Source: Effrenium voratum (taxonomy: Eukaryota > Sar > Dinophyceae > Suessiales > Symbiodiniaceae). From it: a DNA stretch of 64,000 nucleotides. A program made the translations under genes and the position numbers. Location of the stretch: assembly GCA_963377175.1 (NCBI GenBank), contig CAUJNA010003782.1:241001-305000 (forward strand), written 5' to 3'. The notes below the pieces were generated by a model. The model was not told the DNA's origin. It ran no database searches and saw nothing but the letters and a program-made list of their open reading frames with translations. The stretch's first letter is position 1; each line of letters begins with the position of its first letter. Of the stretch, positions 43,085 to 55,787 are shown piece after piece.

Positions 43085-43205
43085 ATGGCGACCGAGCCCC
43101 GGCTCCCCGGCTTCTCGGCCAGTTGGCTCTGCGCCTCGGAGCAGCTTCCGGACTTCGACTGCCTGGGGGACCCGCGCGCCCAGCGGATCCTGGAAGCAGC
43201 CCGAG
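43085..43205 (+). CDS. Unrecognised gene, first exon (MATEPRLPGF...)
   Basis: ATG after a long T/G-rich tract (43005-43080) opens MATEPRLPGFSASWLCASEQ, LPDFDCLGDPRAQRILEAA. GC donors occur at 43196, 43199 and 43206; the exact one is not settled. The T-rich tract fits a trans-splice acceptor region. A family E repeat follows in the intron. I do not recognise the protein. Confidence 0.55.
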
Positions 43206-43215
43206 GCAGACTTGG

Positions 43216-43328
43216 CATGGTTGTCGTTGGGAAACATTTTACATTGTTGCTTATTGTGGTTTAGTGGGAAATCCAACCACTTAACTGCTACAATTTCAAT
43301 TTTTGCTCCCCTTCCAACGTCAATCAAG
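43216..43328. repeat. Dispersed repeat family E, copy 4
   Basis: CATGGTTGTCGTTGGGAAAC, GCTTATTGTGGTTTAGTGGG, AACCACTTAACTGCTAC, CTCCCCTTCCAACGTCAATC. Confidence 0.88.
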
Positions 43329-43823
43329 TTGGGGAGTTGGGGAGACCGCGCGGTCAGCGCCACAAGGAGGAGGTTTTTGAAGTTACCGACAGTCTTAGTT
43401 GAGATATTTTGGTGTACGCTAAACCAACAGCAGATGATACCATCGATGTAAACGATGGTTGCCACAAAAGATACATGTTGCAACCATTTGAAACGTGGCT
43501 TGTTCCACCAAAATGAAGGGAAACCACCCTTGACAAGGCAATGTTCAGGTGTAGAATGTAAGGATCCCTGTTTGAAGGACAAAGTAAAACCTCTTACCCA
43601 CCCTCAACTTATGAAACTATCTCTCATTTTCCGAGTTGCCGATGCGAGCAACTCGGAGGTCAAACTTGAATTGAAATTGGTCTAGCTGAGGTATTAGGTA
43701 AGCCACCATCACTATTGCTCACGGTTATACATTCACCTGTGGCCTGGGGCGATGTTACTCAACTCTGGTGTCCTTGGCGCTTGTTTGACCACGCGTTTGT
43801 GAGGCTTGCGCGCGAGCCTCGAG

Positions 43824-43860
43824 CAGTTGGCCAGGGAGGGCGGCCTGGCTGCAAAAGTCA
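43824..43860 (+). CDS. Unrecognised gene, candidate exon 2
   Basis: Reads QLAREGGLAAKV after GCCTCGAG and ends at A|GTAAGG, one of the few textbook GT donors in the window. It continues the acidic/Leu style of exon 1. Confidence 0.5.
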
Positions 43861-44195
43861 GTAAGGGCTACAGTATCCTGCAGCTTTTGCCTCAAGGATT
43901 TCAGGGAACCTGGCGAGAACCATGCTCTCACTTCTCGAGTATCCCGAGAATTGCGCTGGGTGTGTGTTTTGTTACTCAGGGTAATTTATTGCGGCGTTCA
44001 CCATGCCGAGGCCCCGGCGACGTCTTTAGAGAGTCGTTGCCTGTCCTCGAATGGCAGCTTGCCTGAAGCAAAATGTTTGGCGCGCGCGAAGCGGACATTT
44101 ACCCCCCCCCTGGGTGGCACTTTTGGACCCTGCCGGGCTTGCAGCAAATCGAATTCAACCAGCCCGCTTTGTCGCTTTGCCTTTGCAGCCCGCAA

Positions 44196-44260
44196 GGAAA
44201 GAGGCAGTGTATAGAGACGACGTCTTGGCGGAGGACATGGGCCGGGAACTGCAGAGAGGG
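44196..44260 (+). CDS. Unrecognised gene, candidate exon 3
   Basis: Reads KEAVYRDDVLAEDMGRELQR then G, after TTTGCAGCCCGCAAG (the acceptor could also be at 44189); GT donor at 44261, phase 0, joining ECPYALAL. Confidence 0.6.
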
Positions 44261-44428
44261 GTCTGCGCCTGAAGTAGAAAGATCTGATTCACTTCAATTG
44301 GTTGACTCCCATGGTGCCCAAAGCCAAAGCTCCGTGCATTGCTTCAGGGCTTGGCGGCCATTTTGGAGACAGATCCTGGTACTTCTATTTTTTGGGGGGG
44401 ACACTCCCTCAAAGATAGAAGCTGCCAG

Positions 44429-44508
44429 ACCCAGTTGCCCAGTGGTGCCCCTTTTTTCCCCTTTTTTGGGCAAGGGTTCTGGTTAAACTCAACCAATGGC
44501 CTTTTTCC
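44429..44508. repeat. Dispersed repeat family I, copy 3
   Basis: CCCAGTTGCCCAGTGGTGCC, TTTTTTGGGCAAGGGTTCTG, AAACTCAACCAATGGCC; relative of 9647 and 24341. Confidence 0.75.
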
Positions 44509-44573
44509 CCCCCAGTGTCTGGGCACCCTCCCAAACGGCTCCCACGTACCCCACGGCATCGCCCTGGTGCCAG

Positions 44574-44672
44574 GAGTGTCCTTACGCCTTGGCGCTGCTT
44601 CGATTCCTCCGGTGGTGCCAGAGCCACGTGGACGCCCACAGCTCGGACTCGGATCGCTTCGAGATCTTCGAG
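44574..44672 (+). CDS. Unrecognised gene, candidate exon 4
   Basis: Exactly 33 codons, ECPYALALLRFLRWCQSHVD then AHSSDSDRFEIFE, from GTGCCAG to a GT donor at 44673, phase 0 at both ends. Balanced composition and a helical look. No family recognised. Confidence 0.65.
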
Positions 44673-46166
44673 GTGCTTTTCCAGCGCCCCGGCGAAGCGA
44701 GCTGAGCGAGCTGAGCGAGCTTGGGGGAGGGGCCGCTCAAAAGCTCCGAACATGGGATGACTCCATTTGCTTGGAAAACCGCTAGACAGATTTGATTGAG
44801 ATTCTCCACATGGGAAAAGTGGCTCAATTCGTTGCTCCGAGCTTTGTCCACTCTCTAAGCTCGACTCGGAATATGTTGCCTTTGCCCTGCGTCAGCCAAC
44901 AAAGCTCGTACCACATGAGAATGTGGCAGGAACAAGAAAAGAAAGCACGAGAAATGGCAGTTGCCTATAATGATACACACACACACAGACACACAAAGGC
45001 ATCCAGATTTGCCTAAAACGCCTGCACTCGAAAAGCAAGCTGTGGCATGCGGCACTAAGGAGTCCTTACCTTCTCACGCCGGGAGAGGCCTGAGACGTGC
45101 TGCATAAATTAATAGCGAGCTGGCCTGGGTAACAAGCGAATTGCCATGGCAAAGATTCTGTACTTGGGGATCCAATTCTTTTTTCAGGTTTTGGAAATAA
45201 CGTAAAAAATGCGGGTGCTTCCAGCTTGCGTTCATTTGGACCCTGTAAAACTAGTGCACCTCGGCACGGGCTGGCATCCGTTTCCAGCCTCCGTGACCAT
45301 GTTTTGTTCGTTTCTGTGAAACTTGGGGGTGGTGGCAAACCCGCAGCTTCAGCCACTTCAAAGATGCAGGCCTGATTTGTGTGACTTGCGATGATTTGGC
45401 CTTAGAACTCACATTCAGGCAGCTAGCCTCTTCAGCCAGTCGCCAGGTCTTTCCTACCTTCGTCAACAGCCGGTTTGTCAAGGAGATGTGGCCCCTGGTA
45501 GCTGCCATCGCGCCTCTAGCGCCTTAGACGAGAACTGTGGGAAGCCAAGCAAACTCCTTATCCAAGTCAAACAATAATATATAGAGAGCTGTCCGCAACA
45601 TGCAGTTCTGCTTTCGAGCAGGAAAGTGTCCCATGAAATGGTTGGCTTGAACTGAGTCGACGTTTAGCATAGCAAATTTGGTCCCCCGAGTGCAGCGATG
45701 GCGACCGAAAACAGAGAAACCGTGGCGGCACCAGGCTTGAGGCCTAAGCGCATCAATGGAATTCGGAATTCTTCGGAATGAATTGTTGGTTCCTTGGGCT
45801 TTGCATCAAAGAGCCAGTGATTCCCCCTGCATTTATAGCTGGTAGCTTTTCCCTTGGCTTCAACCATGGCTGTTCCAATGTAGTCCTGAATCCTATCCTT
45901 GGGTTACGCAATGGGTCCCCCTACGTACTGGCTTCCCCTTCTCTGGGAGTTTGGGAGATCGCATTGTCAACCCCTCAACCAAAGTCGTTCGGTGTCGCCC
46001 TTGCCCTCAGCTTCAACCCCCCAAACAAACAGAAAGGGCTTTCTTTTTTCAAGTTGTTTTTCCTGAAAACGCCGGTAATTTCAGACATGCGATGCAAACC
46101 CTCCCGAGTTCATGATGCCAACCCACCGTCCTTCGCGGCTTCGCGATGTTTCTCTTTGGCCGCAAG

Positions 46167-46229
46167 GTTGCCCGGAAGGCTGGGCCGGACGACGAGCTTG
46201 GGGCGCAGCTGCGGTGCCAGAGCACTGAG
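46167..46229 (+). CDS. Unrecognised gene, candidate exon 5
   Basis: 21 codons, VARKAGPDDELGAQLRCQST then E, from GGCCGCAAG to a GC donor at 46230, phase 0 at both ends, compatible with exons 4 and 6. Confidence 0.55.
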
Positions 46230-46373
46230 GCCTCGAAAGGTCCAGGAAGATCCAGGGAGAGATTTCTTTGCCGCATTTTGCCAAGGGATGTTAGGACTTT
46301 GCTTAGCCTGGTTGCTTGTTGCGGTGCTCCCGAGCAGTTTTCTGATGGATCGTACGAATCAAAGCTTTGGTGC

Positions 46374-46478
46374 GGTTTGCCAAGGGGTGTTAGGAGACTT
46401 TAACTTTTTGCCAACTAACGGGTTTTCCGTATTAAACCACTAAAGGTGAAGCTTTAAGCAGGGGAGCAGAAAGCAACC
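46374..46478. repeat. Dispersed repeat family F, copy 2
   Basis: GGTTTGCCAAGGGGTGTTAG, ACTTTAACTTTTTGCCAACT, CGGGTTTTCCGTATTAAACC, AGCAGGGGAGCAGAAAGC. A fragment of the same family lies just upstream at 46273-46300. Confidence 0.88.
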
Positions 46479-47408
46479 GAGATTTGTCTTCACTGTTGTT
46501 GCGTCAAGTTGTATTGGTTCTGCTTATTGGTTCTGTGAGCGACCATTTTTTAGCAGGCTGCAGAAGATAGAGGCAGATGCTTTTGCCAGCGGCAAGTCAG
46601 GTCGGTAAAATCCTTCCTGGACCACCAGGACATCGCGCAACATGCCGCGAGTTGCCTTCGTGTTGCGAGACCCTCACACCACACTCAGAGCCAAGGCAGC
46701 CTGGAGCCTGAGTAGCAGAACCTACCAACACCGACAAGGCAACGACAAACTGAAACTGCTTGGAAACGATGCAAATCGGACAACACGAGCCAAACAGAAA
46801 GTACATGCAGTACCCTAGCCACTAGTATGCTCACCATTGATCATGCAGGTCCCTTAAAACAAACATGATCTTCCCTCAGGTTCCGTCGATTCGTCACGAA
46901 AGCTCACGATGAATTCGACTCACAACCAACTGCGGAAGCAACTCCTTCACATTTCAAGGACTTTCTAAGGGTTCCACGATGCATCCGCGCCAATCTGCTG
47001 GGACCTAGCCTTTTTCCACTCAAATGGACACTGGTAGTCCCAAACCATCCTGTCTACAACCTTTGGTCCAGGGGGCCTTTGGGTTTGTACGAAGATTTTG
47101 TGATGGCGTGCTTTGGCTTCGCATGTCACCAACATTGCCGGATGTTGCCACGGGCTTGTGCTCGCTATGGGAAGCTGTGAAGTCTAGTGCAGCCGCTATG
47201 GAACAAAACAATAATGCTTCAAATCAGCGTCGTTGCATTTGCTAGTTCTTCCATTCCGTCGCGCGTATGCTGCTTTAGTTTTGTTGGCCGTCACCCGTTT
47301 ATGTTGTGTGGCTGCTGCCTTCAGAGCAGCCGAAGCGTTTTTGTTTTTTGCCTTCTTCAAGCGGAAGCGCGGTGGGCACCGGCACTTGATTTTTTGAAGT
47401 AGGACCAG

Positions 47409-47491
47409 GAGTGGAGGATGCTGGCCAAGTTCCTGCAAGCCAACTTCCTGTTCCAACAAACTGACACGATTGACCAGCTGCTCTGGGAAAC
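47409..47491 (+). CDS. Unrecognised gene, candidate exon 6
   Basis: Reads EWRMLAKFLQANFLFQQTDT then IDQLLWE after TAGGACCAG, in phase with exon 5. GT donor at 47492, or the frame continues to a TGA at about 47537 as a C-terminus. Confidence 0.6.
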
Positions 47492-48944
47492 GTCACCTTG
47501 GCTCACACCACTCGTTGAGTTTGAGTTCACGGTCTGACCGAACTGGCCCGTGAGACAGGTGAACTGGACCGATTACCTGGAGCGACTTCAAAGCAAAGCG
47601 CCCGACTCTTAGTTGCAACTTGGCGAATGACACCTTGCGGCCACAAGCTCAAGGTGAATCTAGGTGTGCTGTTTTTTTGCAATTGCCGACTGCCGGTTTC
47701 CTACGGTTTCCTGCTTTGTCAACTGCTCGACGCCCAGAAGTGTCCAGCGTCCCTCGGCAGCCTCAGTCCGGCACCAGGAACTCCAAAGAGTGACTGGGAG
47801 TTGTCCCCATTTCTTGCTGGTGCGATTGATTCAAAAAATCAGAATTGGAAAAATCCCCAAGAATTCCCGTCCAACTGGTGGCTTCCTAAAAAACATCGGG
47901 GGGACCCCAGCAACTGGGTTCATTCTGTGGATGGACGAAATCCATTTTGCACCACCTAAGAAACCCTGGAATGATGATTACCCTGCAAATACCAACCAAC
48001 TCGTCCATCCACAGTTCCTCACTTCTCCTTCCCCGATCCATTTCGCAGCGAGCGCCTGGCGGTTTCAGGATGCGCTGGTTTGGTTCGACCTGCCGGGAGT
48101 CGCCGCCTTCGAAGAGCTCTTCCGAAGGCCTTCTCGATCGGGATCGATCTGAGGGCCCGGTGCTGCGAGCAAAACATCCGCGGCTATTGAACTGCGGTTC
48201 GGTTTCGGGGGGTGATCAAAGTCAGAAAATGGGGTTCTTTGATCATGGTAAACCCACCACTTGCGGGGTGAAATGAGGCCAGTTGAACTACAACTTGACG
48301 GTTTATCCCATCAGTTCATTCATCCCCAGCTGGTGCAGGAGCTTGTCCAGCATTTCGCAGCAGCTTGTTGGGCTGCTGAAAGAATAAGCTACGGAGAAGT
48401 TTCTCGTTCAGGTGAGGGGCTATCAGATTGCGGAAGCATGCGCGAGAGGTTGTAATCGTAATGACAAATGCCAAGCACGAGCTTTCTCCAGAGGCCATCT
48501 TCTGAGAACACTGCACCATGTTGACGCTTTCGTGCCATGGTCAAAAGGCCTATCCTGGTTGCCTGGAAGAAAATCCTTGAAACAGAAGGCATGCCATGGG
48601 CATTGAATTGAACCATGGTTACCCATTCCCCGTGCAAGGCGGTTTGACTCAGCTTAGATGGTATCCAATGCCTGCATGAATTGGAACCGTGGATTCAAGG
48701 CCCAGTGGCCTTTGATTCTTCCGCTTGTGCACTTGTGTGGCATTTGCGCACAGGTCAAATACCCATAGGCTGCTGGGTGGCCCCTTTGGCAACCCATGTG
48801 TCAGCAACATCCAATTCTGCAAAGTGTTTCACAAAGGGTTTCAGCCAACTTTGCCTGTGCGTGTTGTGCAGTTTGGTCACCACCACTTGCAAAGTAGATC
48901 GGTTCCGCGAACCGTGAAAGCAAGCTCGAAGTTCCAAGGACCAG

Positions 48945-49101
48945 GTTTGTCGCAAGGTATTGGGTGTTCCGGAAAGACATGCGCTTGCGCGTCACGGCAA
49001 TGCCTCGGATGTTGCCATGCGCCAGGAACATGCCTGAGAAGTTCTTGGATTGCCCCCTGGGCGTGCTGGTCTCGTTGCTGGAGAAGCTGTTAGTGATGCA
49101 G
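48945..49101 (+). CDS. Candidate exon, unrecognised
   Basis: Reads FVARYWVFRKDMRLRVTAMP, later MPEKFLDCPLGVLVSLLEKL and LVMQ. Acceptor AAGGACCAG, likely GA donor at 49102. Balanced composition; probably part of the same unrecognised gene or the next one. Confidence 0.5.
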
Positions 49102-49772
49102 GACGCGCTGAGCCGCTTTTTGCGCCCGCAAACCGCACCCCGGGCTTGCAGGCCATGGTACTTGCCGTGCCGGGTTTGGTGCAGAAGTAGATGGAACCTC
49201 GATGGAAGTTGCTGCGTGTTAGGCAGCAAATCGGAGTGGGGCCGGGGCCATCTAGTGTCATGCTGAATGAGTACGGAGAGATGCGACCACTCAAGAGAAA
49301 GATGATGCTTAGGTTGGTGATTTGCGTTTACTTCTTTGCCACGCTTTTGTTTGTTGCACACAAACCTTGCTTTGCTGAAAAAGGCAGGGTTTGCATCCGA
49401 TTGTCTTCCCCTTTTTTGGAATCAGATCCTGGCCGGGCATTTGGGCCTCGAGCCCAAGTATGCTTCCAGGGCTTCTTGCCAGTTGGGCGGTCAACATGGG
49501 GTGTGCGTTTTTTTTCGCATCTCGGAGCCTTTCTGGGCTTCGGTTCCCCCGGTTCCCCTTGGGGCGTTTTTTGCCGCAAGGGCAGCTGAGGGGCAGCGAA
49601 ATCAACCAGAATGCTCCCCAAGCTCTGCATGTCCTTGCATAGAAAAAAGGGGAGTCGTCTCTTACGAGATTTTTTGACTTCACTGCGGATACACTTGGGC
49701 CATGGCTTGGAAAGTGTTTTGATCACGTGCCGCCAATTGGTTCCGACCTGTCACGGCTCAAACCCCCTTCAG

Positions 49773-49813
49773 GAGTTTTACACAGAGGGCTACGGACTGG
49801 TTGCAGCTGAGCA
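49773..49813 (+). CDS. Candidate exon, unrecognised
   Basis: Reads EFYTEGYGLVAAE after ACCCCCTTCAG; GC donor at 49814. Short, no family match. Confidence 0.35.
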
Positions 49814-51203
49814 GCTTGGATGGCACTGCGCATGTCTGACTTGCTTTGTTTGCCTTGACATACGTATACCCTCCCAACTGACGTGGAACTTCACGGAAAG
49901 GTCAAACGAGCACCTCCCGAACTGCAAGGTGTCTTCCGTTAATCGGTGGGAGGCTCGGCATTTCCACTTCGATCCAGTGGGTCCGATTGCCTTTCCCTGC
50001 TTTGCTCTCAGGATTGCGGCTGCCTTTGACGGCGACTTGCTTGCACGTCCTGTGGTTGATGCGCGGGGGTGGGTGGACTTGCCCTTTGTTCAAGCATGGA
50101 AGTGGACAAAGGGCTTCCAAGCGAACGGAAAGTATAGTCTTCCAAAAAGCTCTCCGAGCGCCTGAACGCTTCAGGATGAATTCTGATCCGAAACTTGAGG
50201 TGTCAAACAGCCCCCGCCATTCCGTGCAACCATGTGTTGACACCTCGCTTCACGGGCGTCTTTGCAGAAAAGGTACAGCTATGGAGTGCACGGACAGCAG
50301 AAAGCTCTTGTACGATGCAACAGCTTGGTTGCAACATGATTCAGGGCATCAAAATATCACCAGCTTGAAAACCGGAGCGCAGCTGTAGGCAAGGCATCAG
50401 GGGTACAAGCTCTTGGCAAGCTGTTCAACGGTTGTTTTGGGAGCTGCGCCTGGGCCTCCATGGTCTGTTGTAGGGGGAACTGGGCTTGACAGCATGGTCA
50501 CAATCTATATGTTCCGTTCGCCTCAGGGAGGCCTGACCTAGAAGCATCTACAAGACAGCTTGGGGGTGTTTGGCCAACATCTTCTTGGTTGCTTCGCATT
50601 TGTTTTGCGTCCGCGCTCATAAGTCTCAGATTCTGGGAGGAGTGTAGGCAAACAACCTCGCTGGAGTGCCATAGCAGAACGTGTGTTGCTTGCGTGTTGA
50701 GGATGCTTCTTTGTACTAGCTGCTTGGTTCTAAGTTTTAGGTGTTGGCTACTTGCTTAGTGCCAGCCTCTTGTGTTTGCGCCAGCTGCATATGACGTTTC
50801 TTTTGTTTGTACGTGCTGTCCTGGCGCACAATCATGTCCAATCCTCAATTTACACCTAGATCAGCAGAAACTGTCTGAGCCCAGAATTTGAAGCATACCG
50901 CCCTTTCCTGCAAATCTTGCACCAAATTCTGACCTCACACTTTAAGAAACATAATCCAGCTTGACAGTTTGCACCAAAAGACAATCCGACTTCAACTGGA
51001 GTGGTTCTCCTTCATGGGATGGGATGTCAGGCATAGTTTTGTTGTCATGAGAGAGAGCAAAGGCTCAAAGTCTTTGCAGCACCAAAGGGACCTTAGGGCC
51101 CAAATATCGGGAGCCCAAATTCAAGAAGGCTTAATAAGCCCCAGATCTTCTGGGCCTTATTTTGGCTCCCTCCCCTCCCCACCCCCCCCTCGCTCACTCG
51201 CAG
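49814..51203. other. No firm gene
   Basis: A weak frame near 50275-50360 (MECTDSRKLLYDATAWLQHD) follows a CTTTGCAG. No repeat-family copy was recognised between 50400 and 51150. Confidence 0.3.
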
Positions 51204-51342
51204 GGCTGCAGCAGTTGGCGCACCACTTGGGCCGCAGCACTTTGGACTTGCTCTTCCTCTCCCCGTGGCCTTTTTGGGACCACTTGGCTCACCTCCACGA
51301 GCGAGGCAGCCGGCGCCTGCGCTCCTCGTTCTCCAAATCCTT
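51204..51342 (+). CDS. Candidate exon, unrecognised
   Basis: Reads LQQLAHHLGRSTLDLLFLSP then WPFWDHLAHLHERGSRRLRS after CTCACTCGCAG. Right edge uncertain. Looks like a folded helical segment. Confidence 0.5.
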
Positions 51343-51494
51343 GGGCCGTGGGGTCGTTGGGTCGTTGGGGGGGAAGCCTGCAGAGCGCTTTTCGCCGGCG
51401 TGGCAAAAGCCCGGTGTATCTGGTTTGGTCTAGGGAGCCAACGAAGGAACCGTTGGTGGATTTCCCTTCCCAGGCTCAACACAACCAACCTCAG

Positions 51495-51545
51495 GGCATC
51501 CTACAGTTCCAGCAGGGTATCCGCACGCTTTTTGACACTTGGATG
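51495..51545 (+). CDS. Candidate exon, unrecognised
   Basis: Reads GILQFQQGIRTLFDTWM after CAACCTCAG; a GA donor follows. Short and unmatched. Confidence 0.4.
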
Positions 51546-52003
51546 ATGTCAGCAACGTCGCCCCCCCCGCAAATTGCGGGGCTCACAGCGCGAACCTGGT
51601 GAGCCAGTCCCAAAATTCCCAGGCAGCGCGGGCGCGATGACAGCATCAAACGTAGCCGGAATTGACCCGACCCATCAGCATGAAACCATATATGTGTCCG
51701 TTTGGGTCTTTTGTGGGGGAACTTGTTTATGGTGGGCTTTAAAGGAAAAGCAAGAGAGGCAAGCGAAATCCATTTTGGTCCAACCAGAAAAAAGAGCCAC
51801 CAATATGCGGCATATTGTCTAAAGCACCACTTGAGGTTTGAGGCGCTTGACATAGATTTGAGGCTATGACTTGGACTTCTATCCCTGGGAGATCCTGCAG
51901 CCCGGAATGCACCAATTCTCCTAAGGAGAAACCATACCATACCTGGAGGCCCTACTGTCAGTAAGGTTGATTGTTTGTGTGCTTGTGTGTTTGCATTTGC
52001 CTG

Positions 52004-52197
<194 letters not shown>

Positions 52198-52931
52198 TTT
52201 GCCTGTGCCTGCGCGCGCAGGCATGGCTTGTAACCATGATGGCTCTCTTTGGACTTTGTTTCAAAGGCACTGAAGAACATCACCATTTGGTCCCCACTTT
52301 GATTCTCCTGTTTTGACCCTTGTTGTTGACATCCTGCGCTGGCGCTTCTGAGCATTGAGCTTTGATTGGGTGACATTGAGTCGTTTCGGTTTCGGAAGCT
52401 GTGGCTGGCTTTTGCCCAAGCTACGATGCTCCGGAAACACATGACTTTTGGGCGCCATGCTTGGTTTAACGGTTTAGGTTTTCGGTGGTTGAGCTGCAAC
52501 AGCATTCGCGATTTTGCCTGTTAAGCGTCAACTTCCGGATGGTGATCATTGCTTTGCGGGTTGGAAAGCTGGCTCTTTTATGGGAACTAGGTTTGCTGAA
52601 CATGTGGTTGAGGAAGAGTGCTTCCTGAAGGGCTTTGTGCATTTGGCGCTTGCATGTCAATCGTTCAGTTGTTTCTGGTTCGCCTTGCCTCGCTTGCTTT
52701 AGCCGTTGTGTGAATGTATTATGCGTCCTTGCACGGCTTGAACATGGTGACAATCCCATTTGCAACAGTATGACCGGAATGAAACATCACAATCCTACGC
52801 TTGAAGTCTGAGGCTCTTGGAACATGTGCCAGAGTCATGGTGCCTACCCAGGCTGATGGTTTCTTTCTCCAGTTGGACAGCAAATCCACCAGTTTCTGGC
52901 TGGCACTGTTGGTACTTTCATGCCCCACTTC

Positions 52932-53032
52932 CATGTGCTGAAATAAATATGTTTTATTTCCCCCCTGTTGGTTTTAAAGGGAATCTATCACCACTGGACA
53001 TATGTCTTTTTCCAGGGGACGAAAGCGCAAAT
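52932..53032. mobile_element. MITE-like element, family D, copy 4
   Basis: GTTTTATTTCCCCCCTGTTG, GTTTTAAAGGGAATCTATCA, CCACTGGACATATG, TTTTTCCAGGGGACGAAAGC. Confidence 0.82.
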
Positions 53033-53385
53033 GGAGGCCCAAAACACTGAAACGCCCGAAAACTTGCTGGTGCTCAGCAGGGAATGAAGTAATGACCTTG
53101 ATATACCACGCTTATGGTTTCCTGAGGGAATTTCTTGGGTTCATTCCAACATATTCCCTACCTATCGCACCAGCAACAGAAGACTAAACGACCCCCAAAA
53201 CTTGGTGGCTCGCAGCCACCCCTTAGCTTTTTCAGCTTTTAGTGTTTAGTGGTTTCCATTTCACCCACTAAAAGTTCAGTTTTGCGCGGGATCTGAGGGC
53301 AGCCCAGGTGTTTGTGTAGGTGTGCGCTGTTTCATGTCATAGTCAGATGCCCCCTGCACCGCTGCACCAGCCACATGTACATCAT

Positions 53386-53493
53386 TACAACGCAGTCGCG
53401 GAGCTGAGGTCCAACCCGGGCAGCCCCTCTGTCCGGCGCTGGCTACGGAATCGGCCTAGCCAGACGATGCGGAGCCTGCTGCTGGCGCTGGAG
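53386..53493 (+). CDS. Candidate exon, unrecognised
   Basis: Reads AELRSNPGSPSVRRWLRNRP then SQTMRSLLLALEE after TACAACGCAG. Helical, charged, no family match. GA donor candidates at the right edge. Confidence 0.5.
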
Positions 53494-54290
53494 GAGAGGT
53501 GCTGCTGGTGCTGGCGCTTTGTCGGGGGTTCATATATTAGAAACAAAATTCGATTTGAAGAAAAGCTAAGCTTGGGTGATATCCCCAAGAATAAGCGATG
53601 TTCAATTTAGTATTTGTAGGATCCCTGTAGCCTTTGTAGAACCATATGGAAGCTTGGTGGAACCCTGGTTACTTTCGAAGGGTTAAGCTTTCGGGAAAGT
53701 CTGCAGCACATGGCCCCAAAACTTTAGCTGTTTTCCAGTCGAAGTTCCTGCAAACCCAACCCTTTGACACTTCACATGAGCCACTTGCTCAAAACCGACT
53801 CGGGTAGATAAAGTTTAGTACGGGATAGTCCCAAGCTAAAACAACAGCAGCCTTAGTAACTCTTGACATGGTTCAGGGATTGCAACCATTTAATCACCGG
53901 GCTTTGATTGTGACTCATATGTTTGACTTCTAGTCACTTGTGCAAGTTTCTCAATGTTTGCGGCACACCATCAACAGTGATTTGCTGATGTGCTACATCG
54001 GCTTCAAAGCATGTTAACGCTTGCGCATGTATAGCTAGCCACGGCTGCAACGGATCCTGCGCAAGTGCATGCCCAGGTGTGAGCCCCTGTTCTGGGCGGT
54101 TGGTCCAGGGAAGGGGCATGCATGGCTGGGTTGCGTTGGTTTGGTTGTGTTTGTGTGTGTGTGTGTGTAAATGTCCGTCCTGAGGGGGCGTTGGCTGCCT
54201 GTCAGGAGATTTCATCCAGCGACCTGGTCGCATTGTTGCTATTTGATTGGATGGATGTGTTTCTCACGTGTCCGCCACTGCTTGCGGCAG

Positions 54291-54324
54291 GAGTTCCCAT
54301 TCGACGACACGCATATAATACGGC
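54291..54324 (+). CDS. Candidate exon, unrecognised
   Basis: Reads EFPFDDTHIIR after TGCTTGCGGCAG. Short; exon-like by composition and acceptor only. Confidence 0.35.
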
Positions 54325-55336
54325 GATGCCTATTCATGTTGAGCTCATGGTCTTTCACATCTTGCGGCTTCGACATGGTGGCTGGTATTGTCTAGGTCTA
54401 CCAAAGCCTGCTTTAGAGTTAAATGGACACGACCCCAAGGTTGCGCACCTGTGCTTGTTGTTTTTGGCGGTGCGCATAATTGTTGTCTAGCCTGGCCCAA
54501 AATGCTCACCGGAAGATGTGTCCAAACAGCTCAGCTGGAACCCTGGGGGCCTGCATTCCATGAGCCAGCCGTCTGAGCATGCTTGAAGCAGGGCACATGG
54601 CCCCAGAAGTCAATGTGTTGTTGCTGGCTACGTGTTGCTGGGTGCACGGCTGATAGCACATCTTAGGCCTTTGTCGGCACTGGAATTTTGTGGGCCCTGA
54701 GAGTTTAGGCGAGGCCTTCAATCAGATCCTGCTGTGCACCTTGCTTTGGGGAGGCGCCTTCGGCTGGGGGCAAGGCGGGAAGCTTGAGGGGGGAAGTTAA
54801 AAATGCAAGATCTGGTAGGGGCTTCTCATGCCTCCCAGGGTCTTGCAGTTTCCTTTCAATCTAGTTATTTTTTGACTGGGGCTCATGCCATCTCATGCAG
54901 AGGTTGTTACAAGCATAGGAGTAACTAGTGATTGCTTTGTGTGAAGATCTGGGTTTTAACCAGCCAACCAAAAGTCTGACCTGCGATGAGGGTTAGGGAT
55001 ATCCATCATGGGATTCTTGTTTGAACCATACTCGAGTGCGGCGGAGTCGGGGGTTGTCGGGCCTAACAATTGGGACTTCGAGTTGCATCGCGTTGTTCAG
55101 TCAAAGCCTCGCAAATGGAGAGCTTCAAAACTGCCATTCAAGTTCTTACTTGGCATGCGGACTTTTAGTGGATTTTTGGTCGTGATGTTCCAAGACGCAT
55201 GCTTATGTCTCACCACTACCCATGTTCTTGTACGGGGGCGGCAAGTTCAAAAGCCAGAAGGTCTTTCCGTGTCCAGTTCCGGGAGATTCTGTGGAGCTTA
55301 GGGCTTAGGGTTTATGCGGAGCCTTTATTCCCGCAG

Positions 55337-55374
55337 GCACCGAAACTTTGCGGAGCCCGGAAGAAACTTTGCAG
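55337..55374 (+). CDS. Candidate exon, unrecognised
   Basis: Reads TETLRSPEETLQ after TTATTCCCGCAG, preceding a GA-type boundary or longer frame. Compare TTEETLQ in the RRM-1 alpha-1 micro-exon; the similarity may be chance. Confidence 0.3.
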
Positions 55375-55701
55375 ATGGGAGATCCTTGTGATTAAAGTGC
55401 TTGGACGCCCAGTTAAGATATTCCGAAGCCATTCGCATGCTGCACCCCATCGGGACAGCATAGTCCTCTTCACGGCAATTCCCCCACGAAAGGCTTATGG
55501 TTTTCCAGGCTAGCGCCTATTGCATCCCCCTTGCAGTGTGCAAATCAGAACACATTGGCAAAATCTTGACAGATGGACTTGGGTTCAACGAGCTTTCAAT
55601 TCAAGACAGGTAAGATGGTTTGTCTTTGTTCAGCCGGCGCGTGTGTTTTCCCTTCTTTCTTTTTCCCTGGGGCATCCTTGAAACAGTAGCCTTGGGCCAA
55701 G

Positions 55702-55787
55702 GGCGGCTCGCTGGATATCTCCCAGCAGCCCTGCAGAGGATGGAGGCCTTGGGCTTCCTGCCCCTTGGGCCGCAACAAGCGCGGCAG
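55702..55787 (+). CDS. Candidate exon, unrecognised
   Basis: Reads RLAGYLPAALQRMEALGFLP then LGPQQARQ after TTGGGCCAAG; GC donor at 55788. Confidence 0.5.
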
